Assembly: GCA_029204225.1 (NCBI GenBank)
Contig: CM055113.1
Span: 20,917,798-20,981,797 of the forward strand
Length of the DNA: 64,000 bases
DNA from: Diphasiastrum complanatum
Taxonomy: Eukaryota > Streptophyta > Lycopodiopsida > Lycopodiales > Lycopodiaceae
Direction of reading: 5' to 3'
Part shown: positions 22,085 to 33,930 of the stretch, piece by piece
Layout: the number at the start of each line of letters is the position of its first letter
Position numbering within the stretch: the first letter of the stretch is position 1
Translations under genes and position numbers: made by a program
Notes under the pieces: generated by a model
What the model saw: only the letters and a program-made list of their open reading frames with translations
The model's database searches: none
What the model was told of the DNA's origin: nothing

Positions 22085-23999
22085 AACTTCCGATTATGCG
22101 GTGATTATGTGGTTCCTCATGGGGTGGCCACATAGCATCAGAAGAGAGCTGAAACAATGGGAGCAGTATGCTACTTTGCAAGAAGCTATGGAGGATGCCA
22201 TCAAGGAAGAGGATGAGGGATCGGACGATGAATATTCAACCACCTATACTCCTACTCCGTTGATAGCATCATCATCATCAAATGTTTCCACTCTGTCCAC
22301 AGAACTGCTGTTGGAACAAATGACAAAACCACACAAACAGCAGATGGAGCAACTTACGGCTTAGTTTGATAAAAAACTGAAGGCCTTGTAGGGAGCTATA
22401 GCAACAAAGTCCAATCCACTGGAATGAGATACAGAGAGCACAAGTGAAGGAGAAAGCACAAGAAAAACCCACAACTGTAGAACCTCCCACTAACGAAGAA
22501 CCAGTACCACGAACGGGCTCACCACTGCACACTAATCAGAATGATTAGGTGCATCATCATGAACCACCTTTCCATATGGTGGAGCCCGAGGAACCGCGCA
22601 CTGAAGTGCTCACAAACTCTGTTAACAAGCTGTGTTAGTTTATATCTCGGAGAATTACGACGGATTGCACCAAAAGTTAAAGGCCTTTTGTCTTAATGGG
22701 CCAAATCAGAAGCAAAACTAGTAGCACTAGATTCCACATACTATGCGGGCTATGAAAAAACGAGCAACGTGCTCCACATTGGGACAACATGGAAAAGTGA
22801 AGAACACAACATTACCTTGCCAATCAAGCACAAGAGATTTGAGGACAAGGCGGCAGTGGTAGATGGAGGATCAGGTGTAAATTTGATCTCCACTACCTTG
22901 TATCAAAAGTGGGATTTACAAGGATTGAAGCCAGGAAAATTTGCCATCAAGCTAGCAGATCAATCCTGTGTAAAACCAAAAGGTGTAGTTGACGACATCC
23001 CTGTAAAAATAGCGAGAATGCAATTTGTGATCACTTTTGTGATAGTGGACACCAGATTTTACTAGGAAGACCGTGGTTGAGGACTGCACAAGTGGTTCAC
23101 AACTGGGAAACCGGAAAGCTCACTTTCGAAAACAGAGAACAAACTGTAAAGGTCGATCCAACCACATGGGCGGTGAAACCTATTGCACCAAAAGTTGATG
23201 ACGGATCGTCTACGACTAATCATACAATCGATCGTCTATGACTGATCATACAATCAATCACTCAAGGCAAGCTAGGGGAGGTCACTACGATTCAAAGACA
23301 GATGTCATGGTATGGACGGACGCATTAGCAATGATTGACTGTTAAGCATGTCAATATGAATCTGATCCTGAACCCAGCACATCTTCACCCAAGTGTTATA
23401 CCATGGACACACCAATTACATTTGGGGTGAATATGATCAACGTAGCATGGATGTCAGCAAAAACTATTGAGAACCTAGTGGACGATGATTTAGTCCCTTG
23501 GCAACAAGCTCTAATTTACAAGCTGACAGATGAACAGGTCCTACACCATATGGACCCAGATCGCTATGGAATCAAGAATCTGGCTCAACCGCCAGCTATG
23601 GGAAAAGTTTTTAGAATAGATTCCCCAAGGAAACCTGTGCAAAAGAAGAGTAAGATGAAAAAATGCTACAACCAGGTGATACAATGGAGTGATCGACCGG
23701 AAGAGACTATAGCTATAGTGGATGCTGATATTCGCAACCACGAGGCGAATATCCCAACCAGTTCCGAAGAAAGACAACACGGACGAATCCAACTTTGTGA
23801 CAAGAAAAGACAAAAAGAAGGTGTTGTATTCCTTGAAATCGATCAGAATGGACTCAGATGTAGCGTCATCTTCGTCACAGATGACAGAAAATAAAAAAAT
23901 TACCAGTCAGATCAACATGTTGAAGGAGGAGTCTTGTCAAGCACTAGTTCACGAGATGCTTGAGACCTTCAAGAATTATACCTTGGACGATGTGGTGGT
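22085..23999 (+). pseudogene. Ty3/gypsy gag-protease half
   Basis: The plus strand starts DYAVIMWFLMGWPHSIRREL, QYATLQEAMEDAIKEEDEGS, homologous to the minus-strand gypsy at 58.8-59.1 kb. The protease reads AAVVDGGSGVNLIS, then VITFVIVDTRF and, after a frame change, ILLGRPWLRTAQVVHNWETG. The following part includes LDTPITF-like MDTPITFGVNMINVAW (23403) and ends TLDDVV at 23999. Zinc knuckles are missing. Stops and frame shifts occur near 22365, 23065 and 23220. It is interrupted at 23999 by a copia element and continues as RT at 28647. Confidence 0.8.
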
Positions 24000-24902
24000 C
24001 GTGAAGAATAAAAAGCCATCCAACTTGTCTATACGGGTTGATGAGGAAAATCATCTTGCTTGGGCATTTACAAGTTGTAAATATCATTCTTGAGCATGTG
24101 CAACCTCGCGCTACATGACATGCACAATGTCTAGATGGTCATATTTGAACTATATTCACTTTTTTCCATTGTATATATCAAAGGTATGTGAATTGAGCAC
24201 ATGACCTTGTAGATTAGGGCGAGTTTGAGTTAGGCAGATCTAGATTTGTTGACATGCATAAAAGTAGATGACATGCAAAGTTAGTTAGAGTGCATGCATG
24301 CAAAATTCAAGTTAGTATACATGTTCTACACATGTCCAATTCATCTAAGGAAGTCACATGCAAGGCATGCAAATACTATTGGACACATGCATGTAGTTTG
24401 TACATATCTAGTTGAGATATTGACATTTGGACAAAGTAGGTAGAAGTTAGGTGCAATTTCAGCATGCAAGCTATTAGGTGTCAATATGGTAATAGATTAC
24501 ACTTGAATACGTGTAGAAAATGCATTGAATTCAAGTAGTACCACAAATTTTGGCTCTCCTATATATGTACATATGGTTCTCACTCATTTCTAATGATGAA
24601 TCAAGCTTTGCAGGTAATGTCATAATTGGATCTCATGCTATTTTGCTTGTTTTTGGTATTCGCTCTCTAACTCGAGTAGAAGGCATCCTTCATACATTAT
24701 TTTGCTTACGTATTCTCTCTATTTGTGAGGGATTAGTATTGCTTTGATCTATAACATTCTAGATTGTGCTCTAGCTTCAGATATGTTGGTAGATTACAGG
24801 ATTGCTCTACAGGTGATCTGTGTGCCACCACAAAGCATGGTAAAGATCATTCACACATTTCTTGTGGTTCTTCACACGTGTGAATTTGCTAGATTTTTCA
24901 CA
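24000..24902 (+). repeat. Copia 5' LTR, 903 bp
   Basis: Nearly identical in order and length to 27742-28646. The differences are scattered substitutions and small indels, including a short CATGCAACATGCAA duplication in the 3' copy near 28040. It ends TTTTTCACA before the PBS. Confidence 0.88.
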
Positions 24903-24915
24903 TGGTATCAGAGCC
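24903..24915 (+). promoter_or_regulatory. Copia primer-binding site
   Basis: TGGTATCAGAGCC, a perfect initiator-Met tRNA match directly after the 5' LTR end. Confidence 0.9.
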
Positions 24916-25665
24916 ATACCATGCTTTGAATGCTACTAACATCAGGTGTATGAAGATTTTTCTGTCAATTCAAGCTAGGAAGTTAGCAATGTTTTGCTAT
25001 CTATTCTTGAGTAGTTTTTTGATGAATGAGGTTTATGCTGATATTTTCAGTCCAGAATAGAGGATGTACAGAATTCTAACTTTTCACATGTGTGAAAACT
25101 AGAATACATCATTTGACTCTATCTCCTTTATGTTAGATCCAAAGGTACTAATATTATAGCTTGTTGAAAAGCTAGAAGAGCTCTCTTCCCATTGCAATTG
25201 GTTTCAATTCATTCTGATGACCCTAGTAGGAGCTATAAGCTCTTAAAGAAGGGTAGGGAGAGACCCAAAACCTGAGTGGACACTTTTTGAATTGATTATA
25301 TTGCATGCATGATTCATCATTCACAGTTTTTGTACTCAATCAAAGATAGAATTGGATAAGACAAGTTTCTACTGTCATAGTCACATCAAAGGATTGTGTT
25401 TTGAGTTGAAAGTGTTTTTCTAGATGTTTTTCATTCATTTGAATCTCGTGGAAAAATTTGACATCAGAATTGTAAGTGCTTCATCAGTAGATAGAGGCTA
25501 GATCCAAATTCAAGTTGATTGGTTCTCTGTTGTGAGATAGGTCTCACATATTCTGTTGCATGATTTCGATAGGTTGGATCAACTTTGCATGTTGGATTCT
25601 AGATTGAAAGAGAAGCAACAATTCAATTCCATTTTGTTGTCCAATTTACAAGAGTCTTCACATTC

Positions 25666-26235
25666 ATGGCATTTGTAGGAGACTTTCTCTTTGAAGCTAG
25701 TGAGAGACTAGATACCTCCAACTATTCAGTTTGGAAGGATAGGATAGAATCTTTGTTGGTTCTTTATGGTGAATGGACATAGTATTAGGAATTGAATTTG
25801 AACCTGAAGCTTATGATGAGGCTCAGAGATTCAAGAAGAAAGCAAGGATTGCACTTCATATCATCAAATTGAACATCTCTGATGAGATGTTGAGAGAAAT
25901 AAGTTCATGCACCTCAGCCAAGGAGGCTGGGAATATCCTTAAGTCCATTCATGAAGCAAAGATCACATCAAGACTTTTTACTCTTAGAAATTAGATCTTT
26001 TCTAGTTTTCAAAGAGTTGATGAAAGTACTTCAAGTTTTGTAATGAGAGTTAAAGATCTTCACAGAGAGATAGCATGCCTAGGAGATACTCTAGAGAATA
26101 GTTAACTTGTTCAAGTAGTCCTTAATGGACTTAGAGAAGAGTATGCAAATGTTGTGCAAACTTATGCTATCATGGAGGAGCTACCATCTATGGAGACTTC
26201 GCATGATGTTCTTATTGCTGAAGAATGCAGGCAAC
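25666..26235 (+). pseudogene. Copia gag, broken
   Basis: Begins MAFVGDFLFEASERLDTSNY, SVWKDRIESLLVLYGE. After a frame change it reads MDIVLGIEFEPEAYDEAQRF, KKKARIALHIIKLNISDEML, SAKEAGNILKSIHEAKITSR, then a stop, FSSFQRVDESTSSFVMRVKD and LVQVVLNGLREEYANVVQTY. It is close to the gag at 20987-21970. The zinc knuckle and protease DSGA motif have been deleted between IAEECRQ and the next block. Confidence 0.8.
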
Positions 26236-27724
26236 TATTGAACCTTTTCAAGAACTTCAAGAATCAATACACATTGTTGTTGATGATGCATGTTCAATTG
26301 AAGGAGTTGGAATTTGTTCCTTGAATCTTGCATCTTCTATGAGTTTATCACTTTCCAATGTACTTTATGTTCCTAATCTCACAAAGAATGCGATTAGTGT
26401 TGGAAAGTTATTTGATGATGGTTTTGAAGTGGAATTCAATGTTAATAACTGCTTTATAAAGAAAGGTGATGAGATCCTAGCAAGTGGATCTAGATATGGA
26501 GGCATTTTCAAATTAGATGTGCATAAAATTGCAAGTACTTGTGATTTTGCATTAATGACTTGTGTTTCCAAGGTGGAAGTATGGCATAGGAGGTTGCATG
26601 TTTCCAATTTCAAATCTATGTCTTCAATACATAGCCTTTACACTCTTTATCTCGAAGGTGTTTGAGCATGGAGATGTTATTGTTTTTCATGAAGATCTAT
26701 TTTCTATCTTGGAAGGGGCCGAGAGCACAGTGTCTCTAGTTTCATCACAAGTCATTTCTATTATGAAAAGTCAACTTATGATGGGGTCGAGGTTTGAGGA
26801 GGAGTATTTTCAACATGCATATCCAAGAAGATCTTCATTGTACGAGGCCAAGTCCTTGTGGTTCTTATTTCATGGAAAAGAAAGGATAAGTAAAGGTGGT
26901 ATTAATTCTATTCTACTCACCTATGGTTCTCTTTCTTTGATTGATGATGTATCTTGCTTAGTTGAGATTTGCTTATCTCAAAGATCAAATAAGACCATTC
27001 TAGTTTTGAATGAAGTCTTTAGTTTGGAATTGATTCTTGTCATTGGTGACTTGATTATGTTTCCAAAACATCTAGAAAGCAAGATATTGTATGATCATTT
27101 GTATGCTCTTAAATTGAGTTAGAGCAAGAATGAGTTTAGTACTCATAGTTTGAAAAAAGGAGTTTTTTCATGTTTTGAGTCATATTGTGAACTTCTTTTG
27201 AGAGTAATTGAAACATCCAATGAGGACACTTAAGACCTTAAGAAAGTATTTAACCTCAGTTTGATTAAGTTAGAGTATGGTTTCAAGATTAGATCCATTT
27301 TGGATAGAGTTCATAGTGTTTGGACTAAAGAAGCTAGTGTGCTTAATCTTGAATATAGCTCAAGGTATAATCTTGATCTATATGATCTTTGTGGTCATTA
27401 TGAGGCTTGGAGGCCTCGGATTTCCCAGATTTTGTTGCAGCCAACTTCATGCATGTGGACTTTGCAAACCCAGAATCGACATCAAGCATGGAGGAGGCAC
27501 ATTGGCATAGTAGCAGATTGGTGGAATATTTTTCAAAGGCATTTGAAAAAAGATTTTTGTCAAAGAGATCTTATCATGGTTATGGTAAGGGAGCTGCTAT
27601 GATGGATTCTTTGATTATCTTCATTACAAATCCAAAGCAAAGAATCCACACACAAAGAGTTTCTTCATCAACAATTGGACCAACCTTGGAGGATTTTCAA
27701 GTTCAAGTGATCAAGCCAAGTTGA
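26236..27724 (+). pseudogene. Copia pre-integrase and scrambled pol
   Basis: The frame to 26665 reads SIEGVGICSLNLASSMSLSL, SNVLYVPNLTKNAISVGKLF, NNCFIKKGDEILASGSRYGG and VWHRRLHVSNFKSMSS (GAG-pre-integrase). After a deletion of the integrase core the sequence resumes with HGDVIVFHEDLFSILEGAES and GSRFEEEYFQHAYPRRSS, matching the integrase tail at 19.7 kb (SRDVIFHEDQ...GLRFEEESPRILSPRRS). Downstream to the 3' LTR there are open stretches (26562-27122, 27261-27602, 27407-27724) in which I recognise no RT or RNase H block. Confidence 0.6.
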
Positions 27725-27741
27725 TAACTTTTTAGGAGGAG

Positions 27742-28646
27742 TGTGAAGAATAAAAAGCCATCCAACTTGTCTAGGGTTGATGAGGAAAATCATCTTGCTT
27801 GTGCATTTACAAGTTGTAAATATCAGTCTCGAGCATGTACAAACTCGAGCTACATGACATGCACAATGTCTAGATGGTCATATTTGAACTATATTCACTT
27901 TGTTCCATTGTATATATCAAAGGCATGTGAACTGAGCACATGACCTTGTAGATTAGGGCAAGTTTGAGTTAGGTAGATCTAGATTTGTAGACATGCATAA
28001 AAGTAGATGACATGCAAAGTTAGTTAGAGTGCATGCATGCAACATGCAATCAGTGCATGCAACATGCAAGTCGGTATACATGTTCTACACATGTCCAATT
28101 CATCTAAGAAAGTCACATGCAAGTCATGCAAATACTATTGGACACATGCATGTAGTTTTGTACATATCTAGTTGAGAAATTGACATTTGGACAAAGTAGG
28201 TAGAAGTTAGGTGCAATTTCAGCATGCAAGCTATTAGGTGTCAATATGGTGATAGTTTAAACTTGAATAGGTGTCAAAAATGCATTGAATGCAAGTAGTA
28301 CCACGAATTTTGGCTCTCCTATATATGTACATATGGTTCTCACTCATTTCTAATGATGAATCAAACTTTGGTAATGTCATAATGTCAAAATTGGATCTCA
28401 TGCTATTTTGCTTGTTTTTGGTATTCTCTCTCTAACTCGAGTAGAAGGCATTATTCATACATTATTTTGCTTATGTATAGTACTGCTTTGATCTGTAGCA
28501 TTCTAGATTGCGCTCTAGCCTCATATTTGTTGGTAGATTGTAGGATTGCTCTACAGGTGATCTATGTGCCACCGTAAAGCATGGTAAAGATCATTCACAC
28601 ATTTCTTGTGGTTCCCCACACATGTGAATTTGCTAGATTTTTCACA
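27742..28646 (+). repeat. Copia 3' LTR, 905 bp
   Basis: Partner of 24000-24902. It begins TGTGAAGAAT after the purine tract AGGAGGAG and ends TTTTTCACA, followed by GTGAT and the continuation of the gypsy coding sequence. Confidence 0.88.
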
Positions 28647-29215
28647 GTGATCATGATGTCGCAAGCACAACGAGAACCTAATCAAAGTCAGGAACCAGTG
28701 TAACAAGACTTCGAGGGACCTGCGCGAACGCAGTCGATGAATCTTGCCGAGCCAGGAGAAGAAGAAAAGATAGTGCACGTGGGAGAGCAGTTAATGCCCA
28801 CACAATTCAAAAGACTACAATGATTGTTGGTGGAATACAAGGATTGTTTTGCATGGAATTACAATGATTTAAAGGGTATCCCACCAACAGTAGTTCAACA
28901 TACCATATCCTTGGTAAATGGAGCAGTCCCCAAGGTGAGCTGTTATAACCGCTGCAACCCGGACTACACAGAGTTGATCAAGCAAGAGTTGCAGAAATTG
29001 CTAGACGTCGATTTCATCTATGAAATCGAGCACATGGAGTGGGTGTCACCTATAGTTATAGTACCCAAGAAGAACGGCAAAATGCGAATCTGTGTAAATT
29101 TGAAGGCACTAAATGCAGTCACCAAAAAGGACCATTTTCTCTTACCATTTACGAAAAGTGTCCTAGCTGGAGCAGAAGCCTACAATTTTTTGGACGGCTT
29201 CAATGGTTACAGTTT
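28647..29215 (+). pseudogene. Ty3/gypsy reverse transcriptase N-terminal part
   Basis: The main frame (28824-29215) reads EYKDCFAWNYNDLKGIPPTV, VQHTISLVNGAVPKV, YTELIKQELQKLLDVDFIYE, EWVSPIVIVPKKNGKMRICV, NLKALNAVTKKDHFLLPFTK and AYNFLDGFNGYS. These are gypsy RT blocks 1-3, with WVSPIVIVPKKNGKxRxCVD and FLDGFxGYxQ. It is the continuation of the gypsy half at 22085-23999. It stops at GYS, before the YxDD block, where copia gag sequence begins with no LTR between. Confidence 0.88.
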
Positions 29216-30330
29216 ATGGAGGTTGTTGCAGGTGTGGAGGAGAGGCCTCAAGCACCTCAAGATCAAGTGAGGTATGACAAGAGAGCAAAGAAAGCTCTAC
29301 ACATGATTAAGATGAATGTTACCAATGAACTTCTCAAGGAAGTTGGTAAGTGCACATCATCTTTGGAGGCTTGGGAAGCTCTGAAGAAGCTTTATGAATC
29401 CAAGTCTACATCAAGAGTGCTTACTCTTAGGAGGCAAATCTTTCAAAGTTGCAAAAGAAGGAAGAGAGTACTCATGCTTTTGTTTTGAGGGTTAAAGCAT
29501 TCAATGATGAGTTAGCATGTATTGATGAAAGCATTAAGGAGGTAGAACTTGTTCAAGTTATACTTAATGGCTTGTTGGATGATCATGCTAATCTTGTTCA
29601 AAGTTTTGCTATTCAAAAGACTTTGCCAAGTATTGTGGATTCGCAAGAGATCTTGGTGAATGAGGAGTATAGGCTTCAATCAAGAGGAGGTGGATCTACA
29701 TCGACATCTCATTATGAAGAGGATGCTATGTTCATCAAAGGCAAGTTCAAGGGCAAAGGCAAAGGCAATTGGTCTAAAGGGCAAGATCAAGGTGATACTT
29801 CCTCTTTTGGCAAAAAGAAAGATAAGTCTAAGTTGAAATGCTTTTATTGTGGAATCAAAGGGCATTTTGGAAGTGAATGTTTGAAGAAGCAAAGAGATGA
29901 AGGTAGCAAGCAAATCAACTTTACTACTAATGATGAGGGTCTAGGTGGTGGTGATTCTCTTTTGATGTGTTCATCAAGTCCAATATCAAGTGAAGGTGAC
30001 AAAGATTCATGGTGGATTGATAGTGGAGCCAGTTCACACATGACTAGTCACAAGGAGTTCTTTACTTCTTTGGTCACTTATGATGGAGCCAAGAAAGCAA
30101 TTCACATGGCCAATGGTGGTGAGTGTGCGATCGAAGGTATTGGTTCAATTCCTATTTGTCTCTCTACTAATAGGAAAGCAAGACTTGATGGTGTTCTTTA
30201 CATTCCTTCACTTTCAAAGAATTTGCTGTGTTGGTCAAATGATAAAGAAAGGATACATGGTAAAGTTTGGTGGTGATGCTTGTTTTATTACAAAGAAAGA
30301 AATCTTGGTTGCTAGGGGCAATAGACAAGG
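29216..30330 (+). pseudogene. Copia gag-protease, 5'-truncated
   Basis: Two overlapping frames (29039-29488, 29449-30276) encode MEVVAGVEERPQAPQDQVRY, KALHMIKMNVTNELLKEVGK, SLEAWEALKKLYESKSTSRV, then TLRRQIFQS and, in the second frame, FVLRVKAFNDELACIDESIK, VILNGLLDDHANLVQSFAIQ. A zinc knuckle CFYCGIKGHFGSEC (CX2CX4HX4C) starts near 29839, and the protease motif WWIDSGASSHMT near 30011. LDGVLYIPSLSKNLL and, after a frame change, GYMVKFGGDACFITKKEILV follow. The first roughly 40 gag residues are missing: the open frame instead reads straight in from gypsy RT. Confidence 0.85.
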
Positions 30331-32261
30331 TAGACTTTTCAAGCTTGATGCTTTTGTTATGGCTAACAAAAAGGATGGAATGGAAAAGGAGATTGGTCTC
30401 AACTTTCCAAAGTTACCTTTTAGCATCAATAAGATTGGTGGATCTTATGCAAAGTCTAAAAAGCTTCCTTATGTTAGATCTAGGTCAAGATCTAATATGC
30501 TTCTTGGAGATGTTCATCTTTGTGCTAACTTGGCTAGTCTTGAGGATAATGATGGTGTTTCAATGGTTCTTCATGGAAAGTGCAAGCATGCAAAAGGTAA
30601 GGAAAGAGCTAACTTCATCAATGGAGGTGAAGGTTCTTCCTTGGAAAAGATTGTTGTTAATGATTTCTTTGATCATATGGAAAAGGATGTTGCTAGGTGC
30701 ATGCATGAAGGAGGTGGTTCTTCTACATTCTTTTGTTATGATTTCAAGAAAGTCATTTTTCCAGCAAGTGGAGTCACATGTCTTCATAAAGAAAGTAGAT
30801 CAAATGGTTCTATCAAGAGACTTAGTGAGGGAGATAGTCACAAGTCAAGAAGAAGAGAAGTATGTGAAGAGTTCAGAGTAGGATGTACTTTGAATGATGT
30901 CATTGTGAATGATAGTGAGGAAGAATCATTATCATATGATTCATTACCTAAAACATTGAGTAGAAGTTCTTGTTTGAAAAAAGAGAAGGTTGGTTGGAGA
31001 AGACTACATGGAACAAATCGAGAGGCAATTTCTTCAAGACAAGGGAGATCTCATTGATGAGCTTATTGAGGTTTTGTATGAACTCAAGAGGGCTGGATTT
31101 CTTAGGTTTGATACTCATCTTCACCTAATCTACTTCATGTTGGATGGAAATTTTGGAATCTATCTTTTGATTTATGATGGTGACATTGGTGGCATTGTTT
31201 TCACTAACCTTTGTGGAAATTCGAGATCAAGCATTGATGAGTTCTTGTTGGATATTGATCATATGTTTGAGAGGGAGTATTTCTAGAGGTTCATGTCTGA
31301 AGATATTCATATCTTTGATGATCAAGAGAAAGGTAAGCAAGTGGAAGCGACTCACTTTGCTTTACTCACATGTTTTTTTCTTGTGTAGATGATGCTATGC
31401 AAGTGGATATCGGTTCTCATGTTTTTTATAATGGAAAAGCAAGTGATGGATCTGGAAAAAAAAGTTTGTTCAATGACTTTGATGGTCAAGAGGAAGACCA
31501 AGAGGTTGGTCTCAAAGGGCTTCAACAACACAAAAGGAAAGGTGGCAATTTGGAGCTAGTCAAGAGCATCAAAGGAAGGTTTTTTGGCAAAGATGTTATG
31601 GATCTATTTTTGCAGCTTATTGAAGACTCAAGTAAGGTCAAAGGAGCAGCAAGGAAGTGTTGTTCAAGTTTACTTTACTTGTTCTATCTCATGTTTGAGC
31701 TATTTCATGTGGATGTGTGCAAATTGTCAAGATATGGACAAACTAGCTACATTGTCTTGCAATATCTTATTGTTGGAGTTGTACTAGCATTCTTGGCTGG
31801 TTTTGCTGATGGAAATGGAGGTTCATTATGTCACTCATTCATGGCCAAGTCATCAAGGTTTGATGATATCTTGTGGCAAGATGGAGATGGAGGCTCATTC
31901 ATGGAGTTTTATGGTGGAGACATATCAAGAAACGACAAAGTTGGAGGAGACAAGCAAGCAAATGGTCATCACTCACATTTATTGTTTGGTTGCTGTAATT
32001 TTCCAGAGAGTTCAAAGTTTGAAACATGGAGGAATCATCTCATTCACATTCTATTTGGTTCTTCATGTTCTAGTTATATCTTGATGTGTAAAATTGATGT
32101 AAGAAATAGTGAAGCATCCAATTTGGACACTATTCTCTACATCAATTATAAAAGATACTTTAGAACCTTAGAAAGAAGATCTATACTTAGGATGGAGATC
32201 ATTCTAAAGTTGGATCAAACTTCTATTGTCAAAACTATGCCAAAACTAGTTGAAGAGGGAG
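30331..32261 (+). pseudogene. Abnormal pol region of copia, unidentified frames
   Basis: Where integrase, RT and RNase H should be there are long open frames of unusual content: the end of 30080-31057, 30990-31286 and 31370-32266 (298 codons, ending at the 3' LTR). A short RT likeness is visible at about 31010-31290: LIDELIEVLYELKRAG against KxLYGLKQAG, then IYLLIYDGDIGG where YVDD is expected, and SIDEFLLDIDHMFE. The last frame contains a hydrophobic run YIVLQYLIVGVVLAFLAGFA that could span a membrane. I recognise no integrase block. It may be a rapidly decayed pol or captured sequence. Confidence 0.45.
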
Positions 32262-33304
32262 TGTGAGAGATTTCAACTAGTTTAGTCTAGTTTAGTCACA
32301 TTTTGGTAAATTGTCAATAAGAGGCCAAAACTCATTTTAGTCTTAGAGATAAACTTTTTGAAGTTATATTAGTTCAAAATACATTCAATAAACACTTTTG
32401 GAAAGTGTGGGAACGTTGGTAGTCAAGTTTGAGAGAGATTCAAATTTGAACTTTGGGTACATTGAATCTAGACCCAAAAATAGTAGGGTTTACATTTTGG
32501 AGGGAAAGCCAAGTGGCCAAATAGGGTTTGAAAACTCTATAAAAGGATGTAACTCGTGGAGAGACACATCTTCTCTCTTCTCTCTCTCATTTCATCATTA
32601 TACATGGTTCTCTTTGGGTTCTACTACTCATTGGTGCACTATCTTGGTGTTATCTTGCAATTCTATGTGTAGAATGACCATTTATTGCTATTTTCGGTTC
32701 CACACGTGTGAAATACAGTAGAGTACTGTAATTGTACAGACAGCAAACATATTTTATGTTTTGGTTCATGTTTGATCAATATCTCTTAGAGTTTGCATCT
32801 CATTTTGTATGTAGATGCTGATTTTTCTACATTGGCAGGATTGTTAGTTTGCTCCTTATTGTAACCAAAGATTTGGGACTTGGATTGGATCTTGAATGAT
32901 CTGAAATCCTTCACAACATGCAGTACATGCAACATCCATGCATGCAGTTACACATGTGGATCTCTGGTAGGTGAATTAGTTCAGTTAAGTGGACTTTCCA
33001 TACAACTCCACTGTAGGAATTCGAGTCTCTCTCATGTAGGAAAAGCTTGGCTTGTTTTGCCATATTGTGAATAATGAGATTTTGGTGTTTTGGACTCATT
33101 CTCTCTCTACCCAAGTTTTCCATCATTGATTTTCTCTCTCTATCCGAGAGCAGACTGTTTTTCCATACTGAGCACTTAGAATTATTTCTGACATTCAATT
33201 CTCATAGTGAAAAGTTAGATTTTTTTCATCAGATGTATGTCATTGTGCTCTTGTCATAGATTTTTCAAGTATACACTTCTCTGATCAATCTAAAAACTTC
33301 ACAC
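32262..33304 (+). repeat. Probable copia 3' LTR, about 1.04 kb
   Basis: Begins TGTGAGAGATTTCAAC after the purine tract GAAGAGGGAG. It contains a TATA-like CTCTATAAAAGG at about 32536 and CT-rich sequence downstream, and ends at or near CTTCACA(CA). The right end is uncertain by a few bases. No partner LTR is in the window because the element lost its 5' end. Confidence 0.65.
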
Positions 33305-33316
33305 ATGGGAGTAGCG

Positions 33317-33930
33317 AAATGGCATGATGAATGGCTTAAACATCATGATATTGAATGAATCAATTAACGGTATGAAACAACTGTCTATTTTTCATAAACT
33401 ACCCTATTGGAGGGCTTTATTGATTAATCATCTCTTGGATCTTATGCACACATTTTAATAACATCAGTGAATTACTATGGAATCACATCATTGGCATAAA
33501 AGACAACTCAGCAGCTCCTACAAATCTACGAGCAGCCGACATGAAAAGACCCTATTGGATTCAATACAATGAAGGTGGAGATGAGATTCTACCTAGCGTG
33601 CCATGGATTCTTACAAAAGAGCAACTCTCGCATAGTAAAAACCGTCATAAAACAAATGAAAACTACAACAAGCTATGCACATTCTTTATGCAAATCATTT
33701 ACCAAAGATGGTAAATTAAGCATATGGAAATCGCATGATTGGCATAAGATGTTGCAATTCATACTTCCTCTTTCTATTCAAGGTTGTTTCAATGATGATG
33801 TATGAAATACGCTTTACAATTTATCATTGATGATTAGGTTTGTGTATGCTTTTAAACAGTTGTATAAATATGTACTATTTCAATATTTTTAATGTGCTAA
33901 ACAACTTAGTGTGATATCAACTTTGCAGGT
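33317..33930 (+). pseudogene. CACTA TNP2 transposase fragment, plus copy
   Basis: Same segment as 17450-18063 in inverted orientation: LPYWRALLINHLLD, NHIIGIKDNSAAPTNLRAAD, MKRPYWIQYNEGGDEILPSV, then after a frame change VIKQMKTTTSYAHSLCKSFT and WKSHDWHKMLQFILPLSIQG. One small deletion in MHIFKNV and frame changes break it. The two copies differ by scattered substitutions. Confidence 0.85.

Larger units (their letters stand above)
24000..28646 (+). mobile_element. Copia element with two LTRs, 4.65 kb
   Basis: LTRs 24000-24902 (903 bp) and 27742-28646 (905 bp) are highly similar from (C/T)GTGAAGAATAAAAAGCC to GCTAGATTTTTCACA. PBS TGGTATCAGAGCC is at 24903, and a purine tract AGGAGGAG precedes the 3' LTR. 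The flanks GTGGT (23995-23999) and GTGAT (28647-28651) look like a TSD with one change. It inserted into a gypsy element between protease and RT. Internal coding: gag (25666-26235), pre-integrase, a deleted integrase, then about 0.9 kb without recognisable RT or RNase H. It is non-autonomous. Confidence 0.85.

Noticed and set aside
30080-31057. A single intact 325-aa host gene
   Set aside because: Its first part overlaps copia gag-protease out of frame, and it lies between copia protease and the copia 3' LTR, so it belongs to the element.
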